A stretch of 64,000 nucleotides of DNA from RCIO01 sp040880025 (GTDB lineage Bacteria; Pseudomonadota; Alphaproteobacteria; Rhizobiales; Rhizobiaceae), in the NCBI GenBank assembly GCA_040880025.1, contig JBBDJD010000019.1, positions 183,869 to 247,868 of the forward strand, written 5' to 3'. A program made the translations under genes and the position numbers. Position 1 is the first letter of the stretch. Each line of letters starts with the position of its first letter. Shown piece after piece: positions 48,497 to 55,987 of the stretch. Under the pieces are notes generated by a model. The model made no database searches. It saw only the letters and a program-made list of their open reading frames with translations, and was not told where the DNA came from.

Positions 48497-50473
48497 TTGG
48501 CTGAGCACAAGCCGAAGCTCGATACGTTTCCGAAATATCTGCTGCTCAACGCCGAACGTTTCGGCGACCTTCCCGCCATGCGGCACAAGAGTTTCGGTAT
48601 CTGGCAGAGCTGGAGCTGGAAGGATCAGCTCGAAGAGGTGCGGGCGTTTTCGATCGGGCTGGAAACGCTCGGCGTGAAGCATGGCGAGCGCGTCGCGGTT
48701 GTCGGCGCGAACAGGCCGCGGCTGTACTGGACGATCGCGGCGCTGCAATGCCTCGGCGCGGTGCCGGTCCCGGTCTACGCCGATGCCGTCGCCGAAGAAC
48801 TCGCCTATGTGCTGGACCATGCGGGCGTGAAACTCGCCGTCGTGCAGGACCAGGAGCAGGTCGACAAGCTGCTGTCGTTTTCCGAGAAGATCCCCAATCT
48901 CGGCATGATCATCTATGACGAGACGCGCGGACTGGGCGACTACGACCATTCGCGGCTCGTGTCATTCACCGACGTGCAGGAGTCCGGGCGCAAGTCGATG
49001 GCGGCGGATTCCAGCGCCGCCCAACAGTGGGAAGACACGATCCTCGCCGCCAGCGGCGACGACATTTCCATCATGCTCTACACGTCGGGAACGACCGGCC
49101 GCTCCAAGGGCGTGGTCATCGGTGCCGCGGCATCGGTGGAGGCTGCTTGCGATACGGCGAATTTCGACCATCTGACCGAGCGCGACAGCGTTCTCGCCTA
49201 TCTGCCGCTGGCCTGGGTCGGCGACCACTATCTCAACTACGCGCAGGGTTATGTGTCCGGGTTCTGCGTCAACTGTCCCGAAGGTCCAGAAACGGTCACC
49301 CAGGATCTCAAGGAGATCGGCCCAACATTCTATTTCGCGCCGCCACGCGTGTTCGAAGGCCTGCTCACCATGGTGACGATCCGCATGGAGGATGCGGGCA
49401 GGGTCAAGAAATGGCTGTTCGACCGCTTCATCGCGGTGGCGCGCAAGCATGGCGAGGCGATCCTGGAGGGGCGGCCCGTGCCGCTTTCGGGCCGCATCGC
49501 CTACGCGCTCGGGCGCGTTTTCGTCTATGGGCCGCTGAAGAATGTGCTCGGCCTGTCCAAGGTCCGCGTCGCCTATACGGCGGGCGAGGCGATCGGCGAG
49601 GACCTGTTCTCGTTCTTCCGTTCGCTGGGCATCAATCTGAAGCAGCTCTACGGCCAGACCGAAGCCTTCCTGTATGTCACCTGCCAGAAAGATGGGGCCG
49701 TGCGCGCCGACGCGGTCGGGCCAGCGGCGCCCAATGTCGATTTGCGCATCTCCGCCGACGGCGAGGTGCAGTTCAGGTCGCCGGGCATGTTCAAGGGCTA
49801 TTACCTGGAAGACGCGAAGACCGCCGAGGCCATGACCGAGGACGGCTACGTGAAGACCGGCGACGCCGGCTTCTTCGACAAGGACGGGCAGCTTCGCATC
49901 ATCGACCGGGCCAAGGATGTCGGCCGGCTCAACTCCGGGGCTCTGTTTTCACCCAAATATGTCGAGAACGTTCTGAAATTCTTCCCCAATATCAAGGAGG
50001 TCGTTGCTTTCGGCGACAACCGGGATTTCTGCGCGGTCTTCATCAATATCGACCTTCAGGCCGTCGGCAACTGGGCGGAGCGCAACAATATTTCCTACGC
50101 GTCCTATCAGGAGCTTGCCGGCCATCCGCTCGTCTACGAGATAATCGCGGGCCACGTGGACGACACCAACAGGAAGCTTTGCAAGGAACCGATGATGGCG
50201 GGCGCCCAGGTCAAGCGTTTCCTCATCCTCCACAAGGAGCTCGATGCCGACGACGGCGAACTCACCCGCACGCAGAAGGTGCGGCGCAGCTATATCGCCG
50301 AGCGTTATGGCGAATTGATCGAGGCGCTCTATGACGGCTCGACCGACAAATATGTCGAAACCGAAGTGACTTACGAGGACGGCCGCAAGGGCAAGATCCA
50401 CGCAACCGTGCGGATAGCCGACGCCACCGTGTACGACGTCGCTCCAGAGGCGATGCAGGAGGCTGCCGAATGA
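48497..50473 (+). CDS. Long-chain fatty-acid-CoA ligase-like AMP-binding enzyme
   Basis: A protein of 658 residues that activates a carboxylic acid with ATP and CoA. The AMP-binding motif is IMLYTSGTTGRSKGVV (about residues 194-209), with LPLAWVGDH, KQLYGQTEA, the TGD segment YVKTGDAGFF, and the hinge RIIDRAKDVGRLNSG. The late Lys lies in ELTRTQKVRR. I start at the TTG at 48497 (MAEHKPKLD), since GGGAGGA lies about 9 bases before; the ATG at 48473 is an alternative. It heads an operon with a Liv-type transporter, so the imported compound is probably the acid. The stop overlaps livG. Confidence 0.9.
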   Translation: MAEHKPKLDTFPKYLLLNAERFGDLPAMRHKSFGIWQSWSWKDQLEEVRAFSIGLETLGVKHGERVAVVGANRPRLYWTIAALQCLGAVPVPVYADAVAEELAYVLDHAGVKLAVVQDQEQVDKLLSFSEKIPNLGMIIYDETRGLGDYDHSRLVSFTDVQESGRKSMAADSSAAQQWEDTILAASGDDISIMLYTSGTTGRSKGVVIGAAASVEAACDTANFDHLTERDSVLAYLPLAWVGDHYLNYAQGYVSGFCVNCPEGPETVTQDLKEIGPTFYFAPPRVFEGLLTMVTIRMEDAGRVKKWLFDRFIAVARKHGEAILEGRPVPLSGRIAYALGRVFVYGPLKNVLGLSKVRVAYTAGEAIGEDLFSFFRSLGINLKQLYGQTEAFLYVTCQKDGAVRADAVGPAAPNVDLRISADGEVQFRSPGMFKGYYLEDAKTAEAMTEDGYVKTGDAGFFDKDGQLRIIDRAKDVGRLNSGALFSPKYVENVLKFFPNIKEVVAFGDNRDFCAVFINIDLQAVGNWAERNNISYASYQELAGHPLVYEIIAGHVDDTNRKLCKEPMMAGAQVKRFLILHKELDADDGELTRTQKVRRSYIAERYGELIEALYDGSTDKYVETEVTYEDGRKGKIHATVRIADATVYDVAPEAMQEAAE

Positions 50474-51303
50474 ACATGCAGCCCGACGCCAGCCAGTTCA
50501 CCGGCGCCCGCGATGACGGCATCGCCAAGGGAGAGGTGCTGCTCGACGTCAGGAACGTGTCGCTCGCCTTCGGTGGCGTGAAGGCAATCACCGATGTTTC
50601 CTTTGATATTCTGAAGGGCGAAATCCGCGCCATCATCGGCCCAAACGGCGCCGGCAAGACCTCGATGCTCAACGTCATCAACGGCTTTTACACGCCGCAG
50701 GAAGGCACGATCACCTATCGCGGCGTCCCGCGCCGCGCGATGCGAACCACCGACGCCGCGCGTCAGGGGGTCGCACGCACATTCCAGAACATTGCGCTGT
50801 TCAAGGGCATGTCCACGCTCGACAACATCATGACGGGCCGGATCACGCTTCAGAAACGCAACCTGTTCTGGCAGGCGCTGTGGAAGGGCCCGGCCGAGCG
50901 GGAGGAAATCCAGCATCGGCGGGCCGTGGAGGAGATCGTCGATTTTCTGGAGATCGAGCATATCCGCAAGACGCCGGTCGGACGGCTGCCCTACGGGCTT
51001 CAGAAGCGGGTCGAACTGGGACGGGCGCTGGCGGCCGAACCGTCGCTGCTTCTGCTCGACGAGCCGATGGCGGGCATGAACCTCGAGGAGAAAGAGGACA
51101 TGAGCCGCTTCATCCTCGACGTGAACCACCAGTTCGGCACCACAATCGCGCTGATCGAGCACGACATGGGCGTCGTGATGGACATTTCCGACCGCATCGT
51201 GGTGCTCGATTACGGACGCAAGATCGGTGACGGCAAGCCAGACGAAGTCGCGAAGAACCAGGACGTCATCGACGCCTATCTCGGCGTGCCGCATGACGAA
51301 TAA
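50470..51303 (+). CDS. Liv-type ABC transporter ATP-binding protein (LivG-like)
   Basis: A 277-residue ABC ATPase of the branched-chain amino acid group. Walker A is GPNGAGKTS (about residues 57-65), the ABC signature is LPYGLQKRVELGRAL (a variant of LSGGQ), Walker B is LLLLDEPMAGMN, and a switch His is in LIEHDMGVVMD. The LivG hallmarks GVARTFQNIALF and DRIVVLDYGRKI are present. Substrates of this subfamily vary widely: amino acids, urea, aromatic acids and fatty acids. The ATG overlaps the ligase stop. Confidence 0.93.
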   Translation: MNMQPDASQFTGARDDGIAKGEVLLDVRNVSLAFGGVKAITDVSFDILKGEIRAIIGPNGAGKTSMLNVINGFYTPQEGTITYRGVPRRAMRTTDAARQGVARTFQNIALFKGMSTLDNIMTGRITLQKRNLFWQALWKGPAEREEIQHRRAVEEIVDFLEIEHIRKTPVGRLPYGLQKRVELGRALAAEPSLLLLDEPMAGMNLEEKEDMSRFILDVNHQFGTTIALIEHDMGVVMDISDRIVVLDYGRKIGDGKPDEVAKNQDVIDAYLGVPHDE

Positions 51304-51320
51304 CGAGGAAGGAACTGAAC

Positions 51321-51473
51321 ATGAACCTACATCTTGAGATTTTGCCGCTCGTTGCGCTGATCGCCGGCATTATCATTCTGATCGCGCCGCGTTTTCTCAA
51401 CTACATCGTGGCGATTTATCTGATCCTGGTGGGCATTACCGGATTGTTTCCTGGCCTACTGAGCGGACTGTAG
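51321..51473 (+). CDS. DUF3096 small membrane protein in the ABC transporter operon
   Basis: A 50-residue protein with a first helix LPLVALIAGIIILIAP and a second NYIVAIYLILVGITGLFPGL. The PRFLNYIVAIYLI block is the mark of DUF3096, a family of short membrane proteins of unknown function. A GGAAGGAA ribosome-binding site precedes the ATG. It lies between the LivG and LivH genes, and both the spacing and direction place it in the same operon. It is unusual as an insert in a Liv-type cluster. Confidence 0.85.
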   Translation: MNLHLEILPLVALIAGIIILIAPRFLNYIVAIYLILVGITGLFPGLLSGL

Positions 51474-51489
51474 GGGAACACGAACTGCG

Positions 51490-52491
51490 ATGAGCCCGGC
51501 GTTCCTCTATTTCATCGAAACCGTCCTCAACGGTCTTATGGCGGGCGTCATGTATTCGCTCGTCGCGCTGGGCTTCGCGCTCATCTTCAAGGCGTCCGGC
51601 ATATTCAATTTCGCGCAGGGCGTCATGGCGTTGTTTGCGGCATTGACACTGGTCGGCCTGCAGACCGGGCAGGTTCCGTTCGCGCATCTGATCAACGCAT
51701 TGTTCGGCACCAGCATTCACCATTTCGGCTGGGAACTGCCGGCCATCGTTGCGATCATCGGAACGCTCGTGGTGATGGTCGCCTTTGCCTACCTGTTCGA
51801 AGGGCTGGTGCTGAAACACCTCGTCAATCAGGAGCCGATCATCCTGTTCATGGCGACGATCGGGCTCGCCTATTTCCTCGAAGGCTTTGGCGACCTGATG
51901 TGGGGCGCCGACATCAAGGCGATGGATGTCGGCATTCCCTCCGGCGGTTCCTTCTGGTGGGAAGACGTCACGCGCGAGTGGGCCGCGGAAGGCTCCGACT
52001 ATTTCGGCATGTATATCGACAAGCTCGATGTGGTGGCGGCGATCGTGGCGGCGTTTCTCGTCACGGGGCTGGTGGCGTTCTCGCAATACACAAAGTACGG
52101 GCGGGCGCTGCGCGCGGTCGCGGACGATCACCAGGCCGCGCTTTCGGTCGGCATTTCGCTGCGGCTGATATGGGTCGTCGTCTGGTCGATCGCGGGTTTC
52201 GTCGCCCTGGTCGCGGGCATCATGTGGGGCGCGAAGTCCGGTGTGCAGTTCTCGCTGTCGCTGATCGCGCTCAAGGCGCTGCCGGTGCTGATCCTTGGCG
52301 GCTTCACCTCCATTCCGGGTGCCATTGTCGGCGGACTTATCATCGGCGTGGGCGAAAAGCTGGCCGAAATCTATATCGGTCCGTTCGTCGGCGGCGCGAT
52401 CGAGAACTGGTTCGCCTATGTGGTGGCGCTGGTGTTCCTGCTGTTCAGGCCGCAGGGCCTGTTCGGCGAACGCATTATCGAGAGGGTCTGA
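51490..52491 (+). CDS. Liv-type ABC transporter permease (LivH-like)
   Basis: A 333-residue permease with about eight transmembrane helices. Landmarks: NGLMAGVMYSLVALGFALIFKASGIFNFAQG near the start (LivH signature), EPIILFMATIGLAYFLEG, and LKALPVLILGGFTSIPGAIVGGLIIGVGEKLAE near the end. An insert of about 40 residues (GADIKAMDVGIPSGGSFWWEDVTRE) is also seen in the acyl/aromatic-acid-linked subgroup. It forms the translocation pore with LivM. Confidence 0.92.
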   Translation: MSPAFLYFIETVLNGLMAGVMYSLVALGFALIFKASGIFNFAQGVMALFAALTLVGLQTGQVPFAHLINALFGTSIHHFGWELPAIVAIIGTLVVMVAFAYLFEGLVLKHLVNQEPIILFMATIGLAYFLEGFGDLMWGADIKAMDVGIPSGGSFWWEDVTREWAAEGSDYFGMYIDKLDVVAAIVAAFLVTGLVAFSQYTKYGRALRAVADDHQAALSVGISLRLIWVVVWSIAGFVALVAGIMWGAKSGVQFSLSLIALKALPVLILGGFTSIPGAIVGGLIIGVGEKLAEIYIGPFVGGAIENWFAYVVALVFLLFRPQGLFGERIIERV

Positions 52492-52497
52492 CGTCAC

Positions 52498-53574
52498 ATG
52501 TTGTACCGCGAGGCAGGCGACTTCAAGACGAGCTATATTACCGATCTGCAGACCTTCCCGATCAAGTCGGAGCGGTTCCTGTTCTGGGCATTCATGGCCT
52601 TTGCGTTCCTGGTCGTGCCGTTCTTCATCAACGACTACTGGGAAAAGTCGATCCTCGTCCCCTTCCTGGTCTGGTCGATGGTGGCGCTGGGCCTCAACAT
52701 CCTCACCGGCTATTGCGGGCAGGTTTCGCTGGGAACCGGCGGTTTCATGGCGGTCGGGGCATTCGCCTGCTACAAGTTCATGACCGCATTCCCTGAGCTG
52801 AACATCCTCATTTGCATCCTGCTGTCGGGTGGGGTGACCGCCGGCGTCGGCGTTCTGTTCGGCCTGCCATCGCTGAGGATCAAGGGCTTCTATCTGGCGG
52901 TCGCGACGCTGGCGGCCCAGTTCTTTCTGGTCTGGATGTTCAACAAGTTCGCCTGGTTCTACAATTATTCGGCGTCGGGCCAGATCAGCGCGCCCGAGCG
53001 CACCATATTCGGCATAGCCGTGACAGGTCCCAACTCGCCGCCCTGGGCGACCTATCTCACCTGCCTCACGATCGTCTTCGTGTTCGCCTGGGTGGCGCGC
53101 AACCTCACGCGCGGCCGCATTGGCCGCGGCTGGATGGCGATGCGCGACATGGATATCGCTGCCGAGATCATGGGCGTCTCGCCGTTCAACGCCAAGCTTT
53201 CGGCTTTCGCGGTCAGCTCGTTCTTCATCGGCGTCGGCGGCGCAATGTTTTTCGCCATCTATCTTGGGGCGGCCGAGGTCACCGAAGCCTTCGGCATCGA
53301 CAAGTCGTTCACGGCGCTGTTCATGGTCATCATCGGCGGGCTTGGGTCGATCCTTGGCTCCTTCCTTGGCGCCGCCTTCATCATCCTGTTTCCGGTGGCG
53401 CTCAAGAACCTGATGGTCGGCTACCTTGGCTGGCCGACCGATCTCGCCACCCATTTCCAGATCATGATCATCGGCGGGCTGATCATATTCTTTCTCATCG
53501 TCGAACCGCACGGGCTGGCGCAGCTGTGGCGTCTGGCGAAGGAGAAGCTAAGGCTTTGGCCATTCCCGTACTAG
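52498..53574 (+). CDS. Liv-type ABC transporter permease (LivM-like)
   Basis: A 358-residue permease. It contains MVALGLNILTGYCGQVSLGTGGFMAVGAFACY (the LivM signature), a RIGRGWMAMRDMDIAAEIMGVSPFNAKLSAFAVSSFFIG block, and a GGLGSILGSFLGAAFIILFPV region near the end. Its N-terminal 40 residues (MLYREAGDFKTSYITDLQTFPIKSERF) form a polar extension characteristic of the subgroup found with acyl-CoA ligases. Six bases separate it from livH. Confidence 0.92.
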   Translation: MLYREAGDFKTSYITDLQTFPIKSERFLFWAFMAFAFLVVPFFINDYWEKSILVPFLVWSMVALGLNILTGYCGQVSLGTGGFMAVGAFACYKFMTAFPELNILICILLSGGVTAGVGVLFGLPSLRIKGFYLAVATLAAQFFLVWMFNKFAWFYNYSASGQISAPERTIFGIAVTGPNSPPWATYLTCLTIVFVFAWVARNLTRGRIGRGWMAMRDMDIAAEIMGVSPFNAKLSAFAVSSFFIGVGGAMFFAIYLGAAEVTEAFGIDKSFTALFMVIIGGLGSILGSFLGAAFIILFPVALKNLMVGYLGWPTDLATHFQIMIIGGLIIFFLIVEPHGLAQLWRLAKEKLRLWPFPY

Positions 53575-53647
53575 CGGGTATGCTGGGGCCAACCGGTGAA
53601 AAACCCGGGAGGAAAAGACTGTAACGTCTCACATGGGAGGAACTTCA

Positions 53648-54943
53648 ATGAGACTGAAGCTACTAATCGCAACCGCGGCGGCCGCGGCGGTTATGGGCAC
53701 CGCCCCGGCATTTGCCGATCTTGTGTTCCCGTCGCTGTCCTACAGGACGGGTCCGTATGGCCCCAATGGCATTCCCTTCGCCGACGGCTACGCCGACTAT
53801 TTCACGCTGATCAACGAGCGCGACGGCGGCATCGAAGGCCAGAAGATCAAGCTCATCGAGTGCGAGACGGGCTACAACACCGAGAAGGGCGTCGAGTGCT
53901 ACGAGTCCACCAAGGGCGAAGGCGCGCTGCTCTACCAGCCGCTGTCGACCGGCATCACCTACCAGCTGATCCCCAAGGCGACGGCCGACGGCATCCCGGT
54001 CCACTCGATGGGCTATGGCCGCACCTCGGCTGCAAACGGCAAGGTGTTTCCCTGGGTCTTCAATTATCCGGGCACGTACTGGGATGCGGCTTCGATCATC
54101 GTGAAGCATGCGCTCGACGAGGAAGGCGGCGATCTGAGCGGCAAGAAGATCGCTCTTGTCTACCACAACTCGGCCTACGGCAAGGAGCCGATCCGCACAC
54201 TCGAGGAACTGGCGAAGAAGCACGGTTTCGAGCTTTCGCTCTACCCGGTCGATCATCCCGGCCAGGAGCAGAAAGCGACGTGGCTGCAGATCCGCCGCGA
54301 CCGTCCCGACTACGTAACCATGTGGGGCTGGGGCGTCATGAACCAGGTGGCCATCCAGGAAGCCGCCAACATCCGCTATCCGATGGATCACTTCATCGGC
54401 GTGTGGTGGTCGGCGTCGGAAAATGACGTGCTGCCGGCCGGCGACGGCGCTGACGGCTACAAGGCCGTGGCCTTCCACGGCGTCGGCTCCGACTTCCCGC
54501 TGTTCGACGAAATCCAGAAACATGTCATCGACGCCGGCAAGGCCGCCGGCGACGGCAGCCACCTGGGCGAGGTGCTCTACAACCGTGGCGTTTACGCCGC
54601 GCTGCTGGCGGTGGAAGCCGCGCGCACCGCGATGAAGCTGCACGACACCACCGACCTCACTCCGGCGATGATGCGCGACGGCATGGAAGCGCTGGTGCTG
54701 GACAATGCTCGGATGGAAGAGCTCGGGGTTCCGGATTTCGGTCCCGAAATCAACGTGACCTGCGCCAACCATGGCGGCCCGGGCCTGGGCGCCATCTCGC
54801 AGTGGGATGCTTCGTCCAAGTCCTGGTCGCTGATTACCGACTTCGTGGGCGCCGACCGTGAAGTGGTCGATCCGCTGATCATGGAAGATTCCGCGGCTTA
54901 TGCCGCGGAAGCCGGCATCGAGCCTGTCGCCTGCGGCAGCTGA
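53648..54943 (+). CDS. Liv-type ABC transporter substrate-binding protein
   Basis: A 431-residue periplasmic protein of the type-1 Leu/Ile/Val-binding fold (Peripla_BP_6). A signal peptide (LLIATAAAAAVMGTAPAFA) is followed by LVFPSLSYRTGPYGPNGIPFADGYADYF and GGIEGQKIKLIECETGYN, the two usual opening strands. KIALVYHNSAYGKEP, TWLQIRRDRPDYVTMWGWGVM and DFGPEINVTCANHGGPG follow. Conserved Trp and aromatic residues line the cleft. The start is the ATG after GGGAGGAA. The order of genes ligase-livG-DUF3096-livH-livM-SBP-livF suggests import of a hydrophobic carboxylic acid, not simple amino acids. Confidence 0.92.
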   Translation: MRLKLLIATAAAAAVMGTAPAFADLVFPSLSYRTGPYGPNGIPFADGYADYFTLINERDGGIEGQKIKLIECETGYNTEKGVECYESTKGEGALLYQPLSTGITYQLIPKATADGIPVHSMGYGRTSAANGKVFPWVFNYPGTYWDAASIIVKHALDEEGGDLSGKKIALVYHNSAYGKEPIRTLEELAKKHGFELSLYPVDHPGQEQKATWLQIRRDRPDYVTMWGWGVMNQVAIQEAANIRYPMDHFIGVWWSASENDVLPAGDGADGYKAVAFHGVGSDFPLFDEIQKHVIDAGKAAGDGSHLGEVLYNRGVYAALLAVEAARTAMKLHDTTDLTPAMMRDGMEALVLDNARMEELGVPDFGPEINVTCANHGGPGLGAISQWDASSKSWSLITDFVGADREVVDPLIMEDSAAYAAEAGIEPVACGS

Positions 54944-54958
54944 TGTAACCTGAACAAT

Positions 54959-54987
54959 GGCCCCGGACCCTTCGGCCCGGGGCCTTT
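54959..54987 (+). terminator. Terminator/attenuator between the binding-protein and livF genes
   Basis: An 8-bp stem, GGCCCCGG / CCGGGGCC, with a 10-base loop, is followed by TTTCC. It may lower livF expression relative to the abundant binding protein, as for the dctP-dctQ hairpin. Confidence 0.65.
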
Positions 54988-55011
54988 CCTTCGAGCAGCG
55001 GAGAACAACCG

Positions 55012-55845
55012 ATGGCCGACGCCGCGATAGCAACCGACGCAGCCGAACCTCTGCTTGAGGTCAACAATATCGAGGTTATCTACAACCACGTCATTCTAGT
55101 GCTGAAGGGCGTATCGCTTTCCGTTCCGCGCGGCGGCATCGTGGCGCTGCTTGGTGCCAACGGCGCCGGCAAGACGACGACGCTCAAGGCGATCTCCAAC
55201 CTGCTTCATGCCGAACGCGGCGAGGTCACCAAGGGCAATATCCGCTTCGAGGGCGACCGGGTGGAATCGCTTTCGCCCAACGAACTCGTGCGGCGCGGCT
55301 GCATCCAGGTCATGGAAGGCCGGCACTGCTTCGGCCATCTGACTGTGGAGGAAAACCTTCTCACCGGCGCGTTCACGCGGCGCGAGGGCGGAGCCGCGAT
55401 CAAGGACGATCTCGAACTCGTCTATTCCTATTTCCCGCGGTTGAAAGAGCGCCGCAACAGCCAGGCCGGCTATACGTCGGGCGGCGAACAGCAGATGACG
55501 GCGATCGGCCGCGCACTGATGTCGAAGCCGAAGATGATCCTGCTCGACGAGCCGTCGATGGGTCTCGCGCCGCAGCTCGTGGAAGAAATCTTCGAGATCG
55601 TGAAACAGCTCAACGAGGATCAGGGCGTGTCGATCCTGCTGGCCGAGCAGAACACCAACATTGCGCTTCGCTATGCCCAGCACGGCTACATACTGGAGTC
55701 CGGCCGCGTGGTGCTCGACGGCGAAGGCAAGGCTCTGCGCGAGAACGAGGACGTCAAGGAATTCTATCTCGGTGTCGGCGGCGAGGGCCGCCGCTCCTTC
55801 CGCAACGTGAAGCATTACAAGCGCCGCAAGCGTTGGCTCTCCTGA
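55012..55845 (+). CDS. Liv-type ABC transporter ATP-binding protein (LivF-like)
   Basis: A 277-residue ATPase. Walker A is GANGAGKTT (about residues 47-55), the signature is a rare TSGGEQQMTAIGRALM, Walker B is MILLDEPSMGLAP, and the His switch is a Gln-Asn variant in LLAEQNTNIAL. The C terminus has an extra basic tail, GGEGRRSFRNVKHYKRRKRWL, absent from E. coli LivF but usual in the ligase-linked subgroup. It is the last gene of the operon. Confidence 0.93.
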   Translation: MADAAIATDAAEPLLEVNNIEVIYNHVILVLKGVSLSVPRGGIVALLGANGAGKTTTLKAISNLLHAERGEVTKGNIRFEGDRVESLSPNELVRRGCIQVMEGRHCFGHLTVEENLLTGAFTRREGGAAIKDDLELVYSYFPRLKERRNSQAGYTSGGEQQMTAIGRALMSKPKMILLDEPSMGLAPQLVEEIFEIVKQLNEDQGVSILLAEQNTNIALRYAQHGYILESGRVVLDGEGKALRENEDVKEFYLGVGGEGRRSFRNVKHYKRRKRWLS

Positions 55846-55987
55846 GCCTTTCCGTGCCGGCATTCAGCTTTCCGCAACCCTGCCGCGCGGTTGTTCCGGG
55901 CACCGTTTCATTTGGCGCGTCTGCTACTTGACGCTGCGGAACTGCGCCGCCCTAATGCCTGCCCAACGATCAAGCGGGAGAAATGCA

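Noticed and set aside
51436..53511. A 691-codon open frame on the minus strand opposite livH and livM
   Set aside because: Its product is a string of His, Asp, Arg and Glu without any fold signature, while the plus strand encodes two standard permeases. It is a shadow frame.
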